DNA of 64,000 bases from Halobacteriales archaeon QS_4_69_31 (lineage in GTDB: Archaea; Halobacteriota; Halobacteria; Halobacteriales; Haloarculaceae): the NCBI GenBank assembly GCA_003021655.1, contig PXRP01000057.1, positions 1-64,000 of the forward strand, given 5' to 3'. Under the pieces are notes generated by a model. The model saw only the letters and a list, made by a program, of their open reading frames with translations. It was not told the DNA's origin and did no database searches. Made by a program: the position numbers and the translations under genes. Every line of letters starts with the position of its first letter. Position 1 is the stretch's first letter. This document shows positions 40,651-49,395 of this stretch, one piece after another.

Positions 40651-42063
40651 TCAGTTCGTGGTATGGATCGCCTGTCCGAGCGCCTGTTCGGCGGCCTCCA
40701 TGACCGCCTCCGAGAGCGTCGGGTGGACGTGGATCGTCCCCGCGAGGTCCTCCAGCGTCGCGCGCTGTCGGATCGCGACGGCGAGTTCTGCGACCAGTTC
40801 GGAGGCCTCGGGCCCGACGACCTGGGCGCCCAGCAGTGCGCCGTCGCTCGCGGCGACGACGCGCACGAACCCTGCGGTCTCGTCCATCGTCAGGGCGCGG
40901 CCGCTCGCGCTCAGGGGCATCTCCCCGACGAGGGGGTCGAACCCGACCGCCTCGGCCTCCTCGGCCGTCATGCCGACGGTGGCGATCTCGGGGTCGGTGA
41001 ACACCGCCGCGGGGACGATCCAGTCGCCGGGGTCGACGGCCTCGCCGGCGGCGTCGTGGGCCGCGAGGATCCCTTCCGTGCTCGCGGCGTGGGCCAGCAT
41101 CGGCTCGCCGGCGACGTCGCCGACCGCGTAGACGCTCTCGACGGCCGTCTGCCCGTTGGCCGCCGTCTCGACGAAGCCGTCCTCGTCGGTCTCGACGCCG
41201 GCCGCCGACAGGTCCAGCGCGTCGGTCACCGGCTCGCGCCCGACGGCGACGAGCACCCTGTCGGCCGCGTACTCGTGGCGCTCGCCCGACTCGGTCTCGG
41301 TCGCGACCGCGATCCCGTCGCCGCTGTCTTCCCACCCGGCGGCGGCCTCGCCGAAAGTAAAGTCGATGCCCAGCTCCTCGGCGCGCTCGCGGACTATCGC
41401 GCCGACGTCGTCCTCGTAGGCCGGCAACACGCCATCGAGCATCTCGACGACGGTCACGTCGCTACCGAGTTTGGCGTAGACCGTCGACAGTTCCATGCCG
41501 ATGTAGCCCGCGCCGATGACGACGAGTCGGTCCGGCACCGACTCGGCCGCGAGCGCGTCGCGGGAACTCCAGACCGGCTCGTCCCCGAAGTCGAAGCCGG
41601 GGACGGACACCGGCCGGCTCCCGGTGGCGACGACCGCGTCGTCGAACGCGACCCGGTCCGGGGCGTCCGCGCCGCCGTCGTGGACCCGGACCGTCGAATC
41701 GTCGAGAAACGCCGCCCGGCCCTCGACCACCTCGACGCCGTTGGCCCGGCAGAGCTGTTCGACGCCGCCGGTGAGCCGGTCGACGACGCCGTCTTTCCAC
41801 TCGACGAGGCGCTCGAGGTCCACCGCGGGGTCGGCGTAGACGCCCATCTCCGCGGCGTCGCCCGCCTCGTGGGCGAGGTCTGTCGCCGAGACCATCGCCT
41901 TCGAGGGGATACAGCCGTGGTTGAGACAGACGCCGCCCACGGCCCCTTTTTCGACGAGCGTTACGTCCAGGCCGAGCTGGCCGCCCCGGATCGCCGCGAC
42001 GTACCCGCCCGACCCCGCACCGATTACGAGGAGCTCAGTCCGCGCTGTCGTCTCGGATGCCAT
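40651..42063 (-). CDS. lpdA: Dihydrolipoyl dehydrogenase (E3)
   Basis: A 470-residue FAD/NAD flavoprotein that reoxidises dihydrolipoyl groups of 2-oxoacid dehydrogenase complexes and GcvH. The FAD motif is LLVIGAGSGGYVAAIRGGQL, the redox disulphide Cys46/Cys51 is in GGVCLNHGCIPSKAMV, the NAD motif is VVIGAGYIGMELSTVYAKLG, and the C-terminal His-Glu base is in IHVHPTLSEAVMEAAEQALG. It is complete. In the window it could serve the E1 at 17-19 kb, the E2 at 44.4 kb and the glycine cleavage system, none of which is adjacent. Confidence 0.96.
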   Translation of the reverse strand: MASETTARTELLVIGAGSGGYVAAIRGGQLGLDVTLVEKGAVGGVCLNHGCIPSKAMVSATDLAHEAGDAAEMGVYADPAVDLERLVEWKDGVVDRLTGGVEQLCRANGVEVVEGRAAFLDDSTVRVHDGGADAPDRVAFDDAVVATGSRPVSVPGFDFGDEPVWSSRDALAAESVPDRLVVIGAGYIGMELSTVYAKLGSDVTVVEMLDGVLPAYEDDVGAIVRERAEELGIDFTFGEAAAGWEDSGDGIAVATETESGERHEYAADRVLVAVGREPVTDALDLSAAGVETDEDGFVETAANGQTAVESVYAVGDVAGEPMLAHAASTEGILAAHDAAGEAVDPGDWIVPAAVFTDPEIATVGMTAEEAEAVGFDPLVGEMPLSASGRALTMDETAGFVRVVAASDGALLGAQVVGPEASELVAELAVAIRQRATLEDLAGTIHVHPTLSEAVMEAAEQALGQAIHTTN

Positions 42064-42211
42064 CGTCACTCGGTAGGAGCGAGTCCGTCATCAAAAAGCT
42101 TGAAGACTCGCGTCGCTCGCCGCCGGGCTCGGCCGCCGCCGGAACGGTGCCCTCGCCTCCCGGCTCCTCGACCCCCCCGTCGGCGCGTTCGGCGGTGTCG
42201 TCCTCCGTCAT
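42035..42211 (-). CDS. Possible small acidic protein upstream of lpdA
   Basis: A 58-codon frame beginning MTEDDTAERADGGVEEPGGE and ending with DSLLPSDDGIRDDSAD. The acidic composition is haloarchaeal, and a TATA-like AGATTAATTG lies about 30 bases upstream. It overlaps the lpdA start by 29 bases in another frame. No domain is seen. It may be a real small gene or simply part of the lpdA leader. Confidence 0.3.
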   Translation of the reverse strand: MTEDDTAERADGGVEEPGGEGTVPAAAEPGGERRESSSFLMTDSLLPSDDGIRDDSAD

Positions 42212-42369
42212 TACACCGCCGATCGGCACGATTCGACATAACAATTAATCTCCAGTTATCACGCTCTGAAAACCGGTCGGGCCCCGTCCTGTCGTGGGCC
42301 GGCTCTCGGTGGGCCGGTCCGGGCACCCGAGCCGGGGGTAAACCCGGGCGGCGACGGCCGCCGCGCCGG

Positions 42370-44199
42370 TTATCGGCCGCCCTGCTGGCCTTCAGAGGTG
42401 GGCGCTTCCGCCCCGGTCTGGAAGACGAACTCGTGTTCCTGCTCGGTCTCGAAGTTCTCCAGGCCGTCGGCGAGGTACTCGGCGTTGCGGGTCAGCTCCT
42501 CGGCCTGGCCGGACACCTCCGTGAGTTCGGCGGCTTGTTCCTCGGCGGCGCCGGCGACGGTCTCGCTCTCGGCCAGCGTGTTCTCGGCGAGGTCGGCGGC
42601 CTCCCGGACGGACTCGCCGACCGCCCGGATCCGGTCCAGCGATTCGGCGACGTCGGGCTGGTCACCGGCGACCGACTCGAGCGCGTCGGCGGCCTCCTCG
42701 ATGTCGTCGGCGACGGTCTCGAGGCGTTCCTGCTGGTCGAAGGCGCCGTCGGAGATGGACTGGATGGACTCGGCGACCTGTTCACTGGCGTCGCGGACCG
42801 CCACAGCGGACTCGCGCACCTCGACACCGCCCTCCTGGACCGCCACCGAGAAGCTCTTGAGCTGGCCGGTCGTCATCTCCAGTTCCCGGATCATCTCGTT
42901 GAACTCCTCGGCGATGCGGTCCATGGCGTCGTTCTCGCCGTCGGCCTCCATCCGCTCGGTGAGGTCGCCGCGCGCGCACCGCTGCATAGTCTCGGAGTAC
43001 TCCTCGGCTTTCCCCTGGAGGTACTCGTTGACCTCCATGGCCTCCGCGCGGGCGACCTCCGCTTCCTTGCGGGCGCGCTCGGCCTCCTCGATCTGCGTGC
43101 GCAACGAGTCGCGCATCTCGCCGAACGCGTCGTAGACCGTCCCGAACTCGTCGACCCTGTCGGTCCGGATATCCGCGTCGAGGTTACCCTCCTCGAGCTC
43201 GCGCGCTTTCCCGGCGAGGTCCTGTAGCGACCTGGTCGTCCCCCGGCCGATGGTGAACCCGACGACCAGGAAGCCGGCGAGGAACAGCCCGATGAGCGCC
43301 AGGAGGCTCCGCGAGACGGTCTGCTGGAGCGCGAGCGCCTCGCTCCTGGGCACGTGGGTGATCACGACCCACTCGGTCCGTTCGACGGGCGCGTACCCGA
43401 CCAGCAACTCCTGGCCGCCGGTCGTCGTCATGCTGGTCGTGCCGACGAGCCCCTGGCTCCCTCGCTCGTAGGCCGTCGTCTCGCGCCCGCGCAGGTACTC
43501 CCGCTCGATCCGCTTCGGGTCCGAGGAAAGCGCGACGATCGACTTGTCGTTGACGGCTCGGGTGAACCCGCCCTCGAAGGAGGCGTCCATCGCCGCGGAA
43601 CTCGCCGTCGCGTTGGCGACGACCATCACGGCCCGCGACCGGTCGTCGCCCCTGATCGGCGCGACGAACGCGACGCGTTTCACCCCGTTGCGCTGGTAGA
43701 CGTGCGAGACCAGCATGTCCTCGGTCCACGGCCCGAGCGAGCCGTTCTGCCAGGTGACGTCCAGTGTTCCGAGGTCGATACCCGCCGGCTCGCCCGGCGT
43801 TCCGACGAGGCCGTCGTCCGTGCTGGTGTGGATCGTGGGCTCTCCGCTCCCGTAGGCCAGGTAGTGGATGTCGACGACGTCGTCACCGAGCTCCGGGAGT
43901 TCGGCCCTGTAACGCTCCCGTATCTCGGTGAGGTTGCCGGTCTGTGACACCTGGTAGTTCGAGAGCATCCGGGCGGTCTGTCGCTTCCCGTCCGCCCACG
44001 CCTCGACGCTGTTGGCGTTGAGTTGCGCCGTCGACTCCACCTCGGTGTTGGTGCGCTCGACCAGCAATCCAGACACCTGTCCCTGGATCACGAACCCTAA
44101 GGCTCCGGTCGCTATCACTATCACGACGACGATCAGCGTGAACTTCCGCAGGTAACTGCTTCGAACCGCCCGCGGCACGAGTTTGCTTCTCTTACCCAT
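42370..44199 (-). CDS. Chemoreceptor-like membrane transducer lacking the signalling tip
   Basis: A 609-residue protein: a membrane helix near residues 20-40 (FTLIVVVIVIATGALGFVIQ), an extracellular Cache-like sensor (about 45-285), a second helix (SLLALIGLFLAGFLVVGFTI, about 295-320), a HAMP domain (RSLQDLAGKARELEEGNLDA), a second HAMP-like unit (RCARGDLTERMEADGENDAM) and a coiled coil. Haloarchaeal Htr transducers continue into a long hairpin with an EAARAGE-like kinase-contact tip. Here the two arms are joined directly (SDGAFDQQERLETVADDIEE to AGAAEEQAAELTEVSGQAEE) and the tip is absent. It ends in the methylation-helix-like C-terminus. It probably cannot bind CheA/CheW by the usual tip. 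Confidence 0.82.
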   Translation of the reverse strand: MGKRSKLVPRAVRSSYLRKFTLIVVVIVIATGALGFVIQGQVSGLLVERTNTEVESTAQLNANSVEAWADGKRQTARMLSNYQVSQTGNLTEIRERYRAELPELGDDVVDIHYLAYGSGEPTIHTSTDDGLVGTPGEPAGIDLGTLDVTWQNGSLGPWTEDMLVSHVYQRNGVKRVAFVAPIRGDDRSRAVMVVANATASSAAMDASFEGGFTRAVNDKSIVALSSDPKRIEREYLRGRETTAYERGSQGLVGTTSMTTTGGQELLVGYAPVERTEWVVITHVPRSEALALQQTVSRSLLALIGLFLAGFLVVGFTIGRGTTRSLQDLAGKARELEEGNLDADIRTDRVDEFGTVYDAFGEMRDSLRTQIEEAERARKEAEVARAEAMEVNEYLQGKAEEYSETMQRCARGDLTERMEADGENDAMDRIAEEFNEMIRELEMTTGQLKSFSVAVQEGGVEVRESAVAVRDASEQVAESIQSISDGAFDQQERLETVADDIEEAADALESVAGDQPDVAESLDRIRAVGESVREAADLAENTLAESETVAGAAEEQAAELTEVSGQAEELTRNAEYLADGLENFETEQEHEFVFQTGAEAPTSEGQQGGR

Positions 44200-44332
44200 C
44201 TTTGAGGCAGATCACTGTGGAACGAAAACAAAATACTTGCGCTGAAAATTCCCGTTCTGAAAACGGTCCTCACGAGTGGGACCGGACCGTGAACGTCGGC
44301 TGGGCCGTTCGGCGCCGTTCAGGTTGAAAGAA

Positions 44333-44341
44333 GATAAATAT
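44333..44341 (+). promoter_or_regulatory. TATA box of the E2 gene
   Basis: GATAAATAT, about 25 bases before the ATG at 44362; a leaderless or very short 5' end is implied. Confidence 0.55.
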
Positions 44342-44361
44342 CAGGCTTCGAATTCACGTGT

Positions 44362-45846
44362 ATGGGATACGTCATCCGGATGCCCCAGATGGGCATGGAA
44401 ATGGACGAGGGTGAAGTCGTCGAGTGGGCGGTCGGAGAAGGCGAGGCCGTCGACGAGGACGAGGTCGTCGCAGTCGTCGAGTCGGAGAAAGCGACAAACG
44501 AGGTCGAGGCCCGCGAGGCAGGCACGCTCCGGCGTATCGTGGTTCCGGAGGGCGGGACGGTCGAACCCGGCACGCCGGTCGGGATCCTCGCCGGGCCGGA
44601 CGAGGACCTCTCGGAGTACGAGACCGAGATCGAGGACGCCGACGCGGCCGACGACGGCGCGTCGAGCGCGGCCGGGGGCGGCGGCTCCGGGGCGGCGGTC
44701 GCGGCCGCCTCGACCGGGGACGGACAGCGCGCGAGCGGACAGGGGACGTCCGCGAGCGAGCGTGACACGGGAGACGCCGAGGACGTCAGGGCGACGCCCG
44801 GCGCCCAACAGTTCGCCAGCGAGGAGGGCATCGACCTGGCGGCAGTCGCGGGGACCGGCCCGCAGGGCGTCGTCACCGAGGACGACGTCGAGAACCACGC
44901 CGCCGAGGTCGCCGCGGAGTCCGACGGGGCCGCCAGTGGCGGGGCGTCGACGGACGGCCAGGCCGGCGAGGTCCGCGCCACACCCGGGGCCAGGCGGCTG
45001 GCCGGCGAGGAGGGTGTGGACCTGGCGGGCGTCGAGGGGACCGGCCCGCAGGGCGTTGTCATCGAGGACGACATCGAGGACTACCTCAAGGAGACGACGC
45101 CGGACGCCGCCGCGGCGGCCGACAGCGGGGCCGCGACCCGGACGGTCAGCGAGGCGCGCCAACTCTCGGGCATCCAGCAGACGATCAGCGACCGCCTGGG
45201 CGAGAGCTACCGGAACGCGGTCCACGTCACGGTCAAGCGGGAGTTCGACGCGACCGCGCTCCGGAACGTCAGCGCGGCCGCTGACGCCGCCGGGGCCGAC
45301 GTGTCGATGACTGACCTGCTGGTCAGGGCCGCCGGCGCGGAACTGGCGGCGCGGCCGGCGTTCAACGCCCTCTTCGAGGACGGTGAGCACCGCCCCATAG
45401 AAGAGGTCAACATCGGCGTCGCCGTCGACGTCGAAGCGGGGCTGATCACGCCTGTCGTCCCGCGGGTCGACGCGAAGTCCGTCGAGGCGGTCGCGGACGC
45501 CCGCGGGCGGCTGACCGACCGGGCGCTGTCGGGTGAATTCACCTCCGACGACCTCGCCGGCGGGACCTTCACGATCACGAACCTCGGACCGTTCGGCGTG
45601 GACAGCTTCGACCCGGTGATCAACCCGCCCGAGGTGGCCATCCTCGGCGTCGGTCGCGTCCGGAACGATGGCGCCATGACGCTCTCGCTGTCGTTCGACC
45701 ACCGGGTGCTCAACGGCGCCGACGCCGCGAAGTTCCTGGACGGCCTCGTCGGGACGCTGACCGACGCGCTCGCGCTCGCCGCCTTCTTCGAGACCGACCT
45801 GCTGGCCGACGAGTCGGTCGAAGTCTCGGTCAGTCCCTCCGAGTGA
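44362..45846 (+). CDS. 2-oxoacid dehydrogenase E2 (dihydrolipoyl acyltransferase) with two E3/E1-binding domains
   Basis: A 494-residue E2. The lipoyl domain has its lipoyl-lysine at 43 (VESEKATNEVEA). After an acidic linker come two peripheral-subunit-binding domains, about 141-180 (VRATPGAQQFASEEGIDLAA) and 203-242 (VRATPGARRLAGEEGVDLAG), both followed by TGPQGVV.EDD. One such domain is normal, so one is a duplicate. The acyltransferase core (about 265-490) ends with the catalytic motif FDHRVLNGADAAKFLDGL, where the usual DG is NG. It would form the core of the complex with E1-alpha/beta and Lpd. The matching genes are 20 kb away. Confidence 0.93.
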   Translation: MGYVIRMPQMGMEMDEGEVVEWAVGEGEAVDEDEVVAVVESEKATNEVEAREAGTLRRIVVPEGGTVEPGTPVGILAGPDEDLSEYETEIEDADAADDGASSAAGGGGSGAAVAAASTGDGQRASGQGTSASERDTGDAEDVRATPGAQQFASEEGIDLAAVAGTGPQGVVTEDDVENHAAEVAAESDGAASGGASTDGQAGEVRATPGARRLAGEEGVDLAGVEGTGPQGVVIEDDIEDYLKETTPDAAAAADSGAATRTVSEARQLSGIQQTISDRLGESYRNAVHVTVKREFDATALRNVSAAADAAGADVSMTDLLVRAAGAELAARPAFNALFEDGEHRPIEEVNIGVAVDVEAGLITPVVPRVDAKSVEAVADARGRLTDRALSGEFTSDDLAGGTFTITNLGPFGVDSFDPVINPPEVAILGVGRVRNDGAMTLSLSFDHRVLNGADAAKFLDGLVGTLTDALALAAFFETDLLADESVEVSVSPSE

Positions 45847-46230
45847 CGCCACGCCCGGCGGCGCTCGGGCGAGGACCGTATCCTCGTCGTTCTTTGCCCG
45901 GGCGGGGTCCGCGTCGCCGCCAGGCTCCGTCCGGGAGACGCCGTTTCATCGCTGGCGCCCGGCCCGGGAGACGTCCGTAAGCCGGTTTCCATTCCGGGAA
46001 ACGTTCCTATCGCCGGTCGCCAATCCGGGCGCCCCCCGCATCGCTGCCGGTACAGTCTGTTCTCTCATTTAGAATCGGAAGCAGTGACTCATATATCCGG
46101 AAGTACCGTTTTGAGGGCGCATCTGAAGCCGTTTCTCGCGGCCGGCAAATATTCTGTGAGTTCTCCGAATCGAAACGTTCGTTCTCGGATAGGGAACAAA
46201 CTATTTACGGGAGGGCCCGCGAAAGAGAGT
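45847..46230. other. Intergenic region before the IclR gene
   Basis: 384 bases without a gene. It includes an inverted repeat GTTTCC-ATTCCG-GGAAAC (45985-46002), which could form a hairpin or be an operator. A TATA-like AAACTATTTACG lies at 46198-46209, about 27 bases before the ATG at 46231. Confidence 0.5.
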
Positions 46231-46995
46231 ATGGCCCACGAGGCGAAACATCCGGTCGCGGCGACACAGAAGACCGTCCGGGTGCTGGAGGCCCTGAAAC
46301 AACGGGACGGCGCCCGGGTGACCGAACTCGCGGCGGAGCTGGAGATGAACAAGAGCACGGTCCACAACCACCTGAGCACGCTCCGGGAGGACGGGTTCGT
46401 GGTCCACGACGACCCGGAGTACAGGCTCGGGCTCCGGTTCCTGGAGTTCGGCGGCTACGCCCGCCACGAGATGGACCTCTACCACGTGGCGGAACCGGAG
46501 GTCGAACGGCTGGCCGAACGGACCGGGGAGATGGCGAGCCTCATGACCGAGGAGGACGGCCGGGGCGTCTACCTCCACCGCTCGAAGGGCAACCAGGCGG
46601 TGGCGCTGGACACCTACGCGGGCTACCGGTGTCCGCTCCACGTGACGGCGCTGGGGAAGGCCATCCTCGCGCACCTCCCGGACGCCGCGGTCGAGAGGAT
46701 CGTCGACCGCCACGGGCTAGCGGCCTGGACGCCCGAGACGGTCACCGACCGCGAGGCGCTGTCCGGGGACCTGGCGACGGTCCGCGAACGGGGGTTCGCG
46801 CTCGACGACGAGGAACGGATGACCGGGCTCCGGTGTGTCGGCGCGCCGATCACGACCGACGACGACCGCGTCGTCGGCGCGATCAGCGTCTCGGGCCCGA
46901 CCAGTCGCATGCGCGACGCCCGGTTCACCGACGAGGTCCCCGACCTCGTCCGCAGCGCCGCCAACGTGATCGAACTCAATCTCACCAACACCTGA
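46231..46995 (+). CDS. IclR-family transcriptional regulator
   Basis: A 254-residue regulator with an N-terminal winged helix (ATQKTVRVLEALKQRDGARV, then TELAAELEMNKSTVHNHLST) and a C-terminal GAF-like effector domain (HVAEPEVERLAERTGEMASL, GYRCPLHVTALGKAILAHLP, VGAISVSGPTSRM). IclR proteins commonly control aromatic, glyoxylate or sugar-acid catabolism. The nearby kinases, E2 and ABC operon are its likely targets. Start at ATG 46231 is supported by the TATA at 46198. An upstream frame extension of 49 codons is not needed. Confidence 0.92.
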   Translation: MAHEAKHPVAATQKTVRVLEALKQRDGARVTELAAELEMNKSTVHNHLSTLREDGFVVHDDPEYRLGLRFLEFGGYARHEMDLYHVAEPEVERLAERTGEMASLMTEEDGRGVYLHRSKGNQAVALDTYAGYRCPLHVTALGKAILAHLPDAAVERIVDRHGLAAWTPETVTDREALSGDLATVRERGFALDDEERMTGLRCVGAPITTDDDRVVGAISVSGPTSRMRDARFTDEVPDLVRSAANVIELNLTNT

Positions 46996-47356
46996 CCGCC
47001 CCCGCGGACCGCCCCGCATCCGCCGACCGGCCCGCATCCATTGTCCGCCCCCGCGACCGGCGCACCAACCGGCCCGGACCAGTCCGGATCGGCCCGGACC
47101 GAGCGGTGAGGATTGGACCGGGCCGGCGAATCGTTCTCTATCGCTAAAATTTGTTTACTCTCGTAAAATCGAGTGAGACAGCGGGAAGTATTGATCTGTC
47201 TGATAGCAATCCGTCGAAAAAGCGCATCTGAACGTTCGAGCGTGGGTGTTTGAAAGCAGGTGGGTCGGGGAAAATGTTTTCCGATAGAGAACAGCGGGGA
47301 CCGGCCGCCGGACCGCAACACCGAATTTAAGACTCCCCAGCGGCCACGTGGGGGAT
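46996..47356. other. Intergenic region before the second FGGY kinase
   Basis: 361 bases with no gene. The first third is a GGCC/CCGG-rich low-complexity stretch; the second is AT-rich. A TATA-like GAATTTAAGA (47322-47332) lies about 28 bases before the kinase ATG. Confidence 0.5.
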
Positions 47357-48838
47357 ATGAGCGACCCACGGCTGGTCGGGGTCCAACTCGGCCCGGCGGA
47401 AGTTCGCGTCGCGGTCTACGCACGGGACGGGCGGCTGCTGGACGCTGGCGAGACGGCTATCGGCGACCAGACGGCGGTCGCCTGGGAGCGGGCGCTCAGG
47501 GAGGCGACGCCCGAACTGCCCGACAGCGGCATCTGTTCGGTCGCGAGCACGTCGGGGACGCTCGTGGTCGTCGACGGGACCGGCGAGCCCGTCTTTCCGC
47601 CCCAGATGTACTACGACTCCGCGCCCGAACAGGCACGGCGGTTGCAGGCCCTGGACGTGACCGACGATTCGGCCGGGCTGGACGTCGCGCTGTCGGCGAC
47701 GAGCCCGCTGGCGAAGCTCCTGGGGCTCCGCGAGCAACACCCCAGCCGGTTCGCGGACGCGGAGTGGGTGCTCAGCCCGACGACGTGGTTGCTCTACCGG
47801 CTCCGGTACGGCCGCTCGACGCGGTGGCGCAACGTCGAGACCGACTGGACGAACGCGCTCAAGTTCGGCGCCGACATCACGCCGTCGCTGCCCGAGTGGC
47901 GGACCGACCTGATCGAGGCGCTGGACCTCTCGCTGGACCTGTTTCCCACGATCCGGCCGCCGGGCACCTACATCGGCGTCGCGGACGGCGAACTCGCCGA
48001 CCGGACCGGCTTCTCGGGGATCAAGCTCTACCAGGGGGTGACCGACGGGAGTGCCTCGGCGCTGGCGACCGACTGCATCGAACCCGGCGACTTCAGCATC
48101 ACGGTCGGTGCGACCAGCCTCGTCAAGTACGTCTCGGAGTCGATCACCGCCGACGACGCGCTGTACTACCACCGCCACCCGCTCGATGGCTATCTCCCGG
48201 GGGCGTCGTTCGACAGCGGTGCCGTCTTCGAGTGGTTCTGTGACCGGCTGTTCGACTGCTCGCCCCGGCGGGGACTCGAACTGGCCCGGGAGACGCCCGC
48301 CGGCGATGAGTACGAGGTCTTCCTCCAGGGTCGGCGCAGCCCCTTCTTCGACCCGGAACTGGGCACGTCGGTGCTGGGGATCGCCCACGACAGCGACCTC
48401 ACGGCCGAGGCGGTCACCGGCCGATTCGCCCGCGGGATCACGACCGGTATCGCGCTGGCGGAACACACCTACATCCGCAAGATAGAGGACCTGTTCGACA
48501 CCAGCATCGACACCGTTCGGATGATGAGCGAGGTCACCGGCCGGACCGACCCGCCCTTCGAGTGGTGGGACGACCTCCGCTCGTCGGTGTGGCGACGGCC
48601 CGTCGTCGAGATGCAGTCCCGGACGACCGCCGGCCTGCTCATCCCCCCGGCGCTCATCACCTCCGTCTACGACGACGCGAGCGAGGCCAGCGACCACCTC
48701 CTCGGGACCGAACGCCGGATCGAGCCCGACCCCGAGGTGGCCAACCTCTACGGGGAACGCCGCCAGTCGTACTTCGAGCGCTGGGAGACGGTCACCGACC
48801 TCTCGCGGGACGACGGGCCCGTCCCCCGGGGTCCCTGA
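47357..48838 (+). CDS. FGGY-family carbohydrate kinase, divergent
   Basis: A 493-residue sugar-kinase-fold protein. The N-terminal phosphate region (LVGVQLGPAEVRVAVYARDG) keeps the strand pattern but lacks the usual DIGT motif; VVVDGTGEPVFPPQMYYDSA, SPTTWLLYRLRYGRSTRWRN and FSGIKLYQGVTDGSASALAT (the catalytic GxxDGxxS-type Asp loop) place it in the FGGY family. The C-terminal adenosine motif is not clear. The paralogue at 39003 is canonical, so this one may have a different or reduced role. It follows the IclR gene on the same strand. ATG at 47357 is preceded by a GTG nine bases earlier. Confidence 0.82.
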   Translation: MSDPRLVGVQLGPAEVRVAVYARDGRLLDAGETAIGDQTAVAWERALREATPELPDSGICSVASTSGTLVVVDGTGEPVFPPQMYYDSAPEQARRLQALDVTDDSAGLDVALSATSPLAKLLGLREQHPSRFADAEWVLSPTTWLLYRLRYGRSTRWRNVETDWTNALKFGADITPSLPEWRTDLIEALDLSLDLFPTIRPPGTYIGVADGELADRTGFSGIKLYQGVTDGSASALATDCIEPGDFSITVGATSLVKYVSESITADDALYYHRHPLDGYLPGASFDSGAVFEWFCDRLFDCSPRRGLELARETPAGDEYEVFLQGRRSPFFDPELGTSVLGIAHDSDLTAEAVTGRFARGITTGIALAEHTYIRKIEDLFDTSIDTVRMMSEVTGRTDPPFEWWDDLRSSVWRRPVVEMQSRTTAGLLIPPALITSVYDDASEASDHLLGTERRIEPDPEVANLYGERRQSYFERWETVTDLSRDDGPVPRGP

Positions 48839-48888
48839 CAACCATATTACTGTAATTTCCGTGTCGGGGTGGTGGCCTCCGAAAAACC

Positions 48889-49218
48889 TCACTCGCTGGC
48901 CAGTGCCGGTCCCGGCCGCCACGTGTTCCCGTCGAGTCGGACCAGCCCGTACAGTTCGAGGGTCCGCAACACGTGGATCACCCCGTCGGCGTCGAGGTCG
49001 TCGGAGACGCCCGGCGGGAGGTCGTCGGCGATCCGGCTCTTGGTCGCGCCGCCGGTCTGGGTGACGATGTCCATGACCGCGCCCATCTCCTCGACGACGA
49101 CGGACAGCTCGGGATACTCAGCCTCTTCGACGGCCAGAATCTCCGCGATCTGCTCGTAATTGCCGCTCAATTCCACCGTTGCGGTCACCGAACCGCCCTC
49201 GTTGTCGTCGTCCGACAT
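48889..49218 (-). CDS. Small winged-helix-like protein, unknown function
   Basis: A 109-residue protein starting MSDDDNEGGSVTATVELSGN. After a helical segment (YEQIAEILAVEEAEYPELSV) the C-terminal 60 residues (MDIVTQTGGATKSRIADDLP then DGVIHVLRTLELYGLVRLDG) look like a winged helix: helix, recognition helix and wing ending NTWRPG. It may be a small regulator of the nearby kinase or sensor genes. No family name is offered. Confidence 0.65.
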   Translation of the reverse strand: MSDDDNEGGSVTATVELSGNYEQIAEILAVEEAEYPELSVVVEEMGAVMDIVTQTGGATKSRIADDLPPGVSDDLDADGVIHVLRTLELYGLVRLDGNTWRPGPALASE

Positions 49219-49395
49219 ACGCTTGGTATTGTATCGCCTCCTATTAGACACTTTCTACTCGGTATCGGCGTCGATAGCCGCGATCGCGCGTTCCCGCCGC
49301 TTCACTGGCTGGTCGGTCCCCTCGAACGAGCGCGGACCCGCCGCTGGCTGGCTTCCGTCGAGGGGGTCCCGCCCGCCGACAGCCGAGAGTGCGGG

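Noticed and set aside
42035-42211. Certain small gene upstream of lpdA
   Set aside because: Kept only as a low-confidence entry because it overlaps the lpdA start and has no domain; composition alone is weak evidence.
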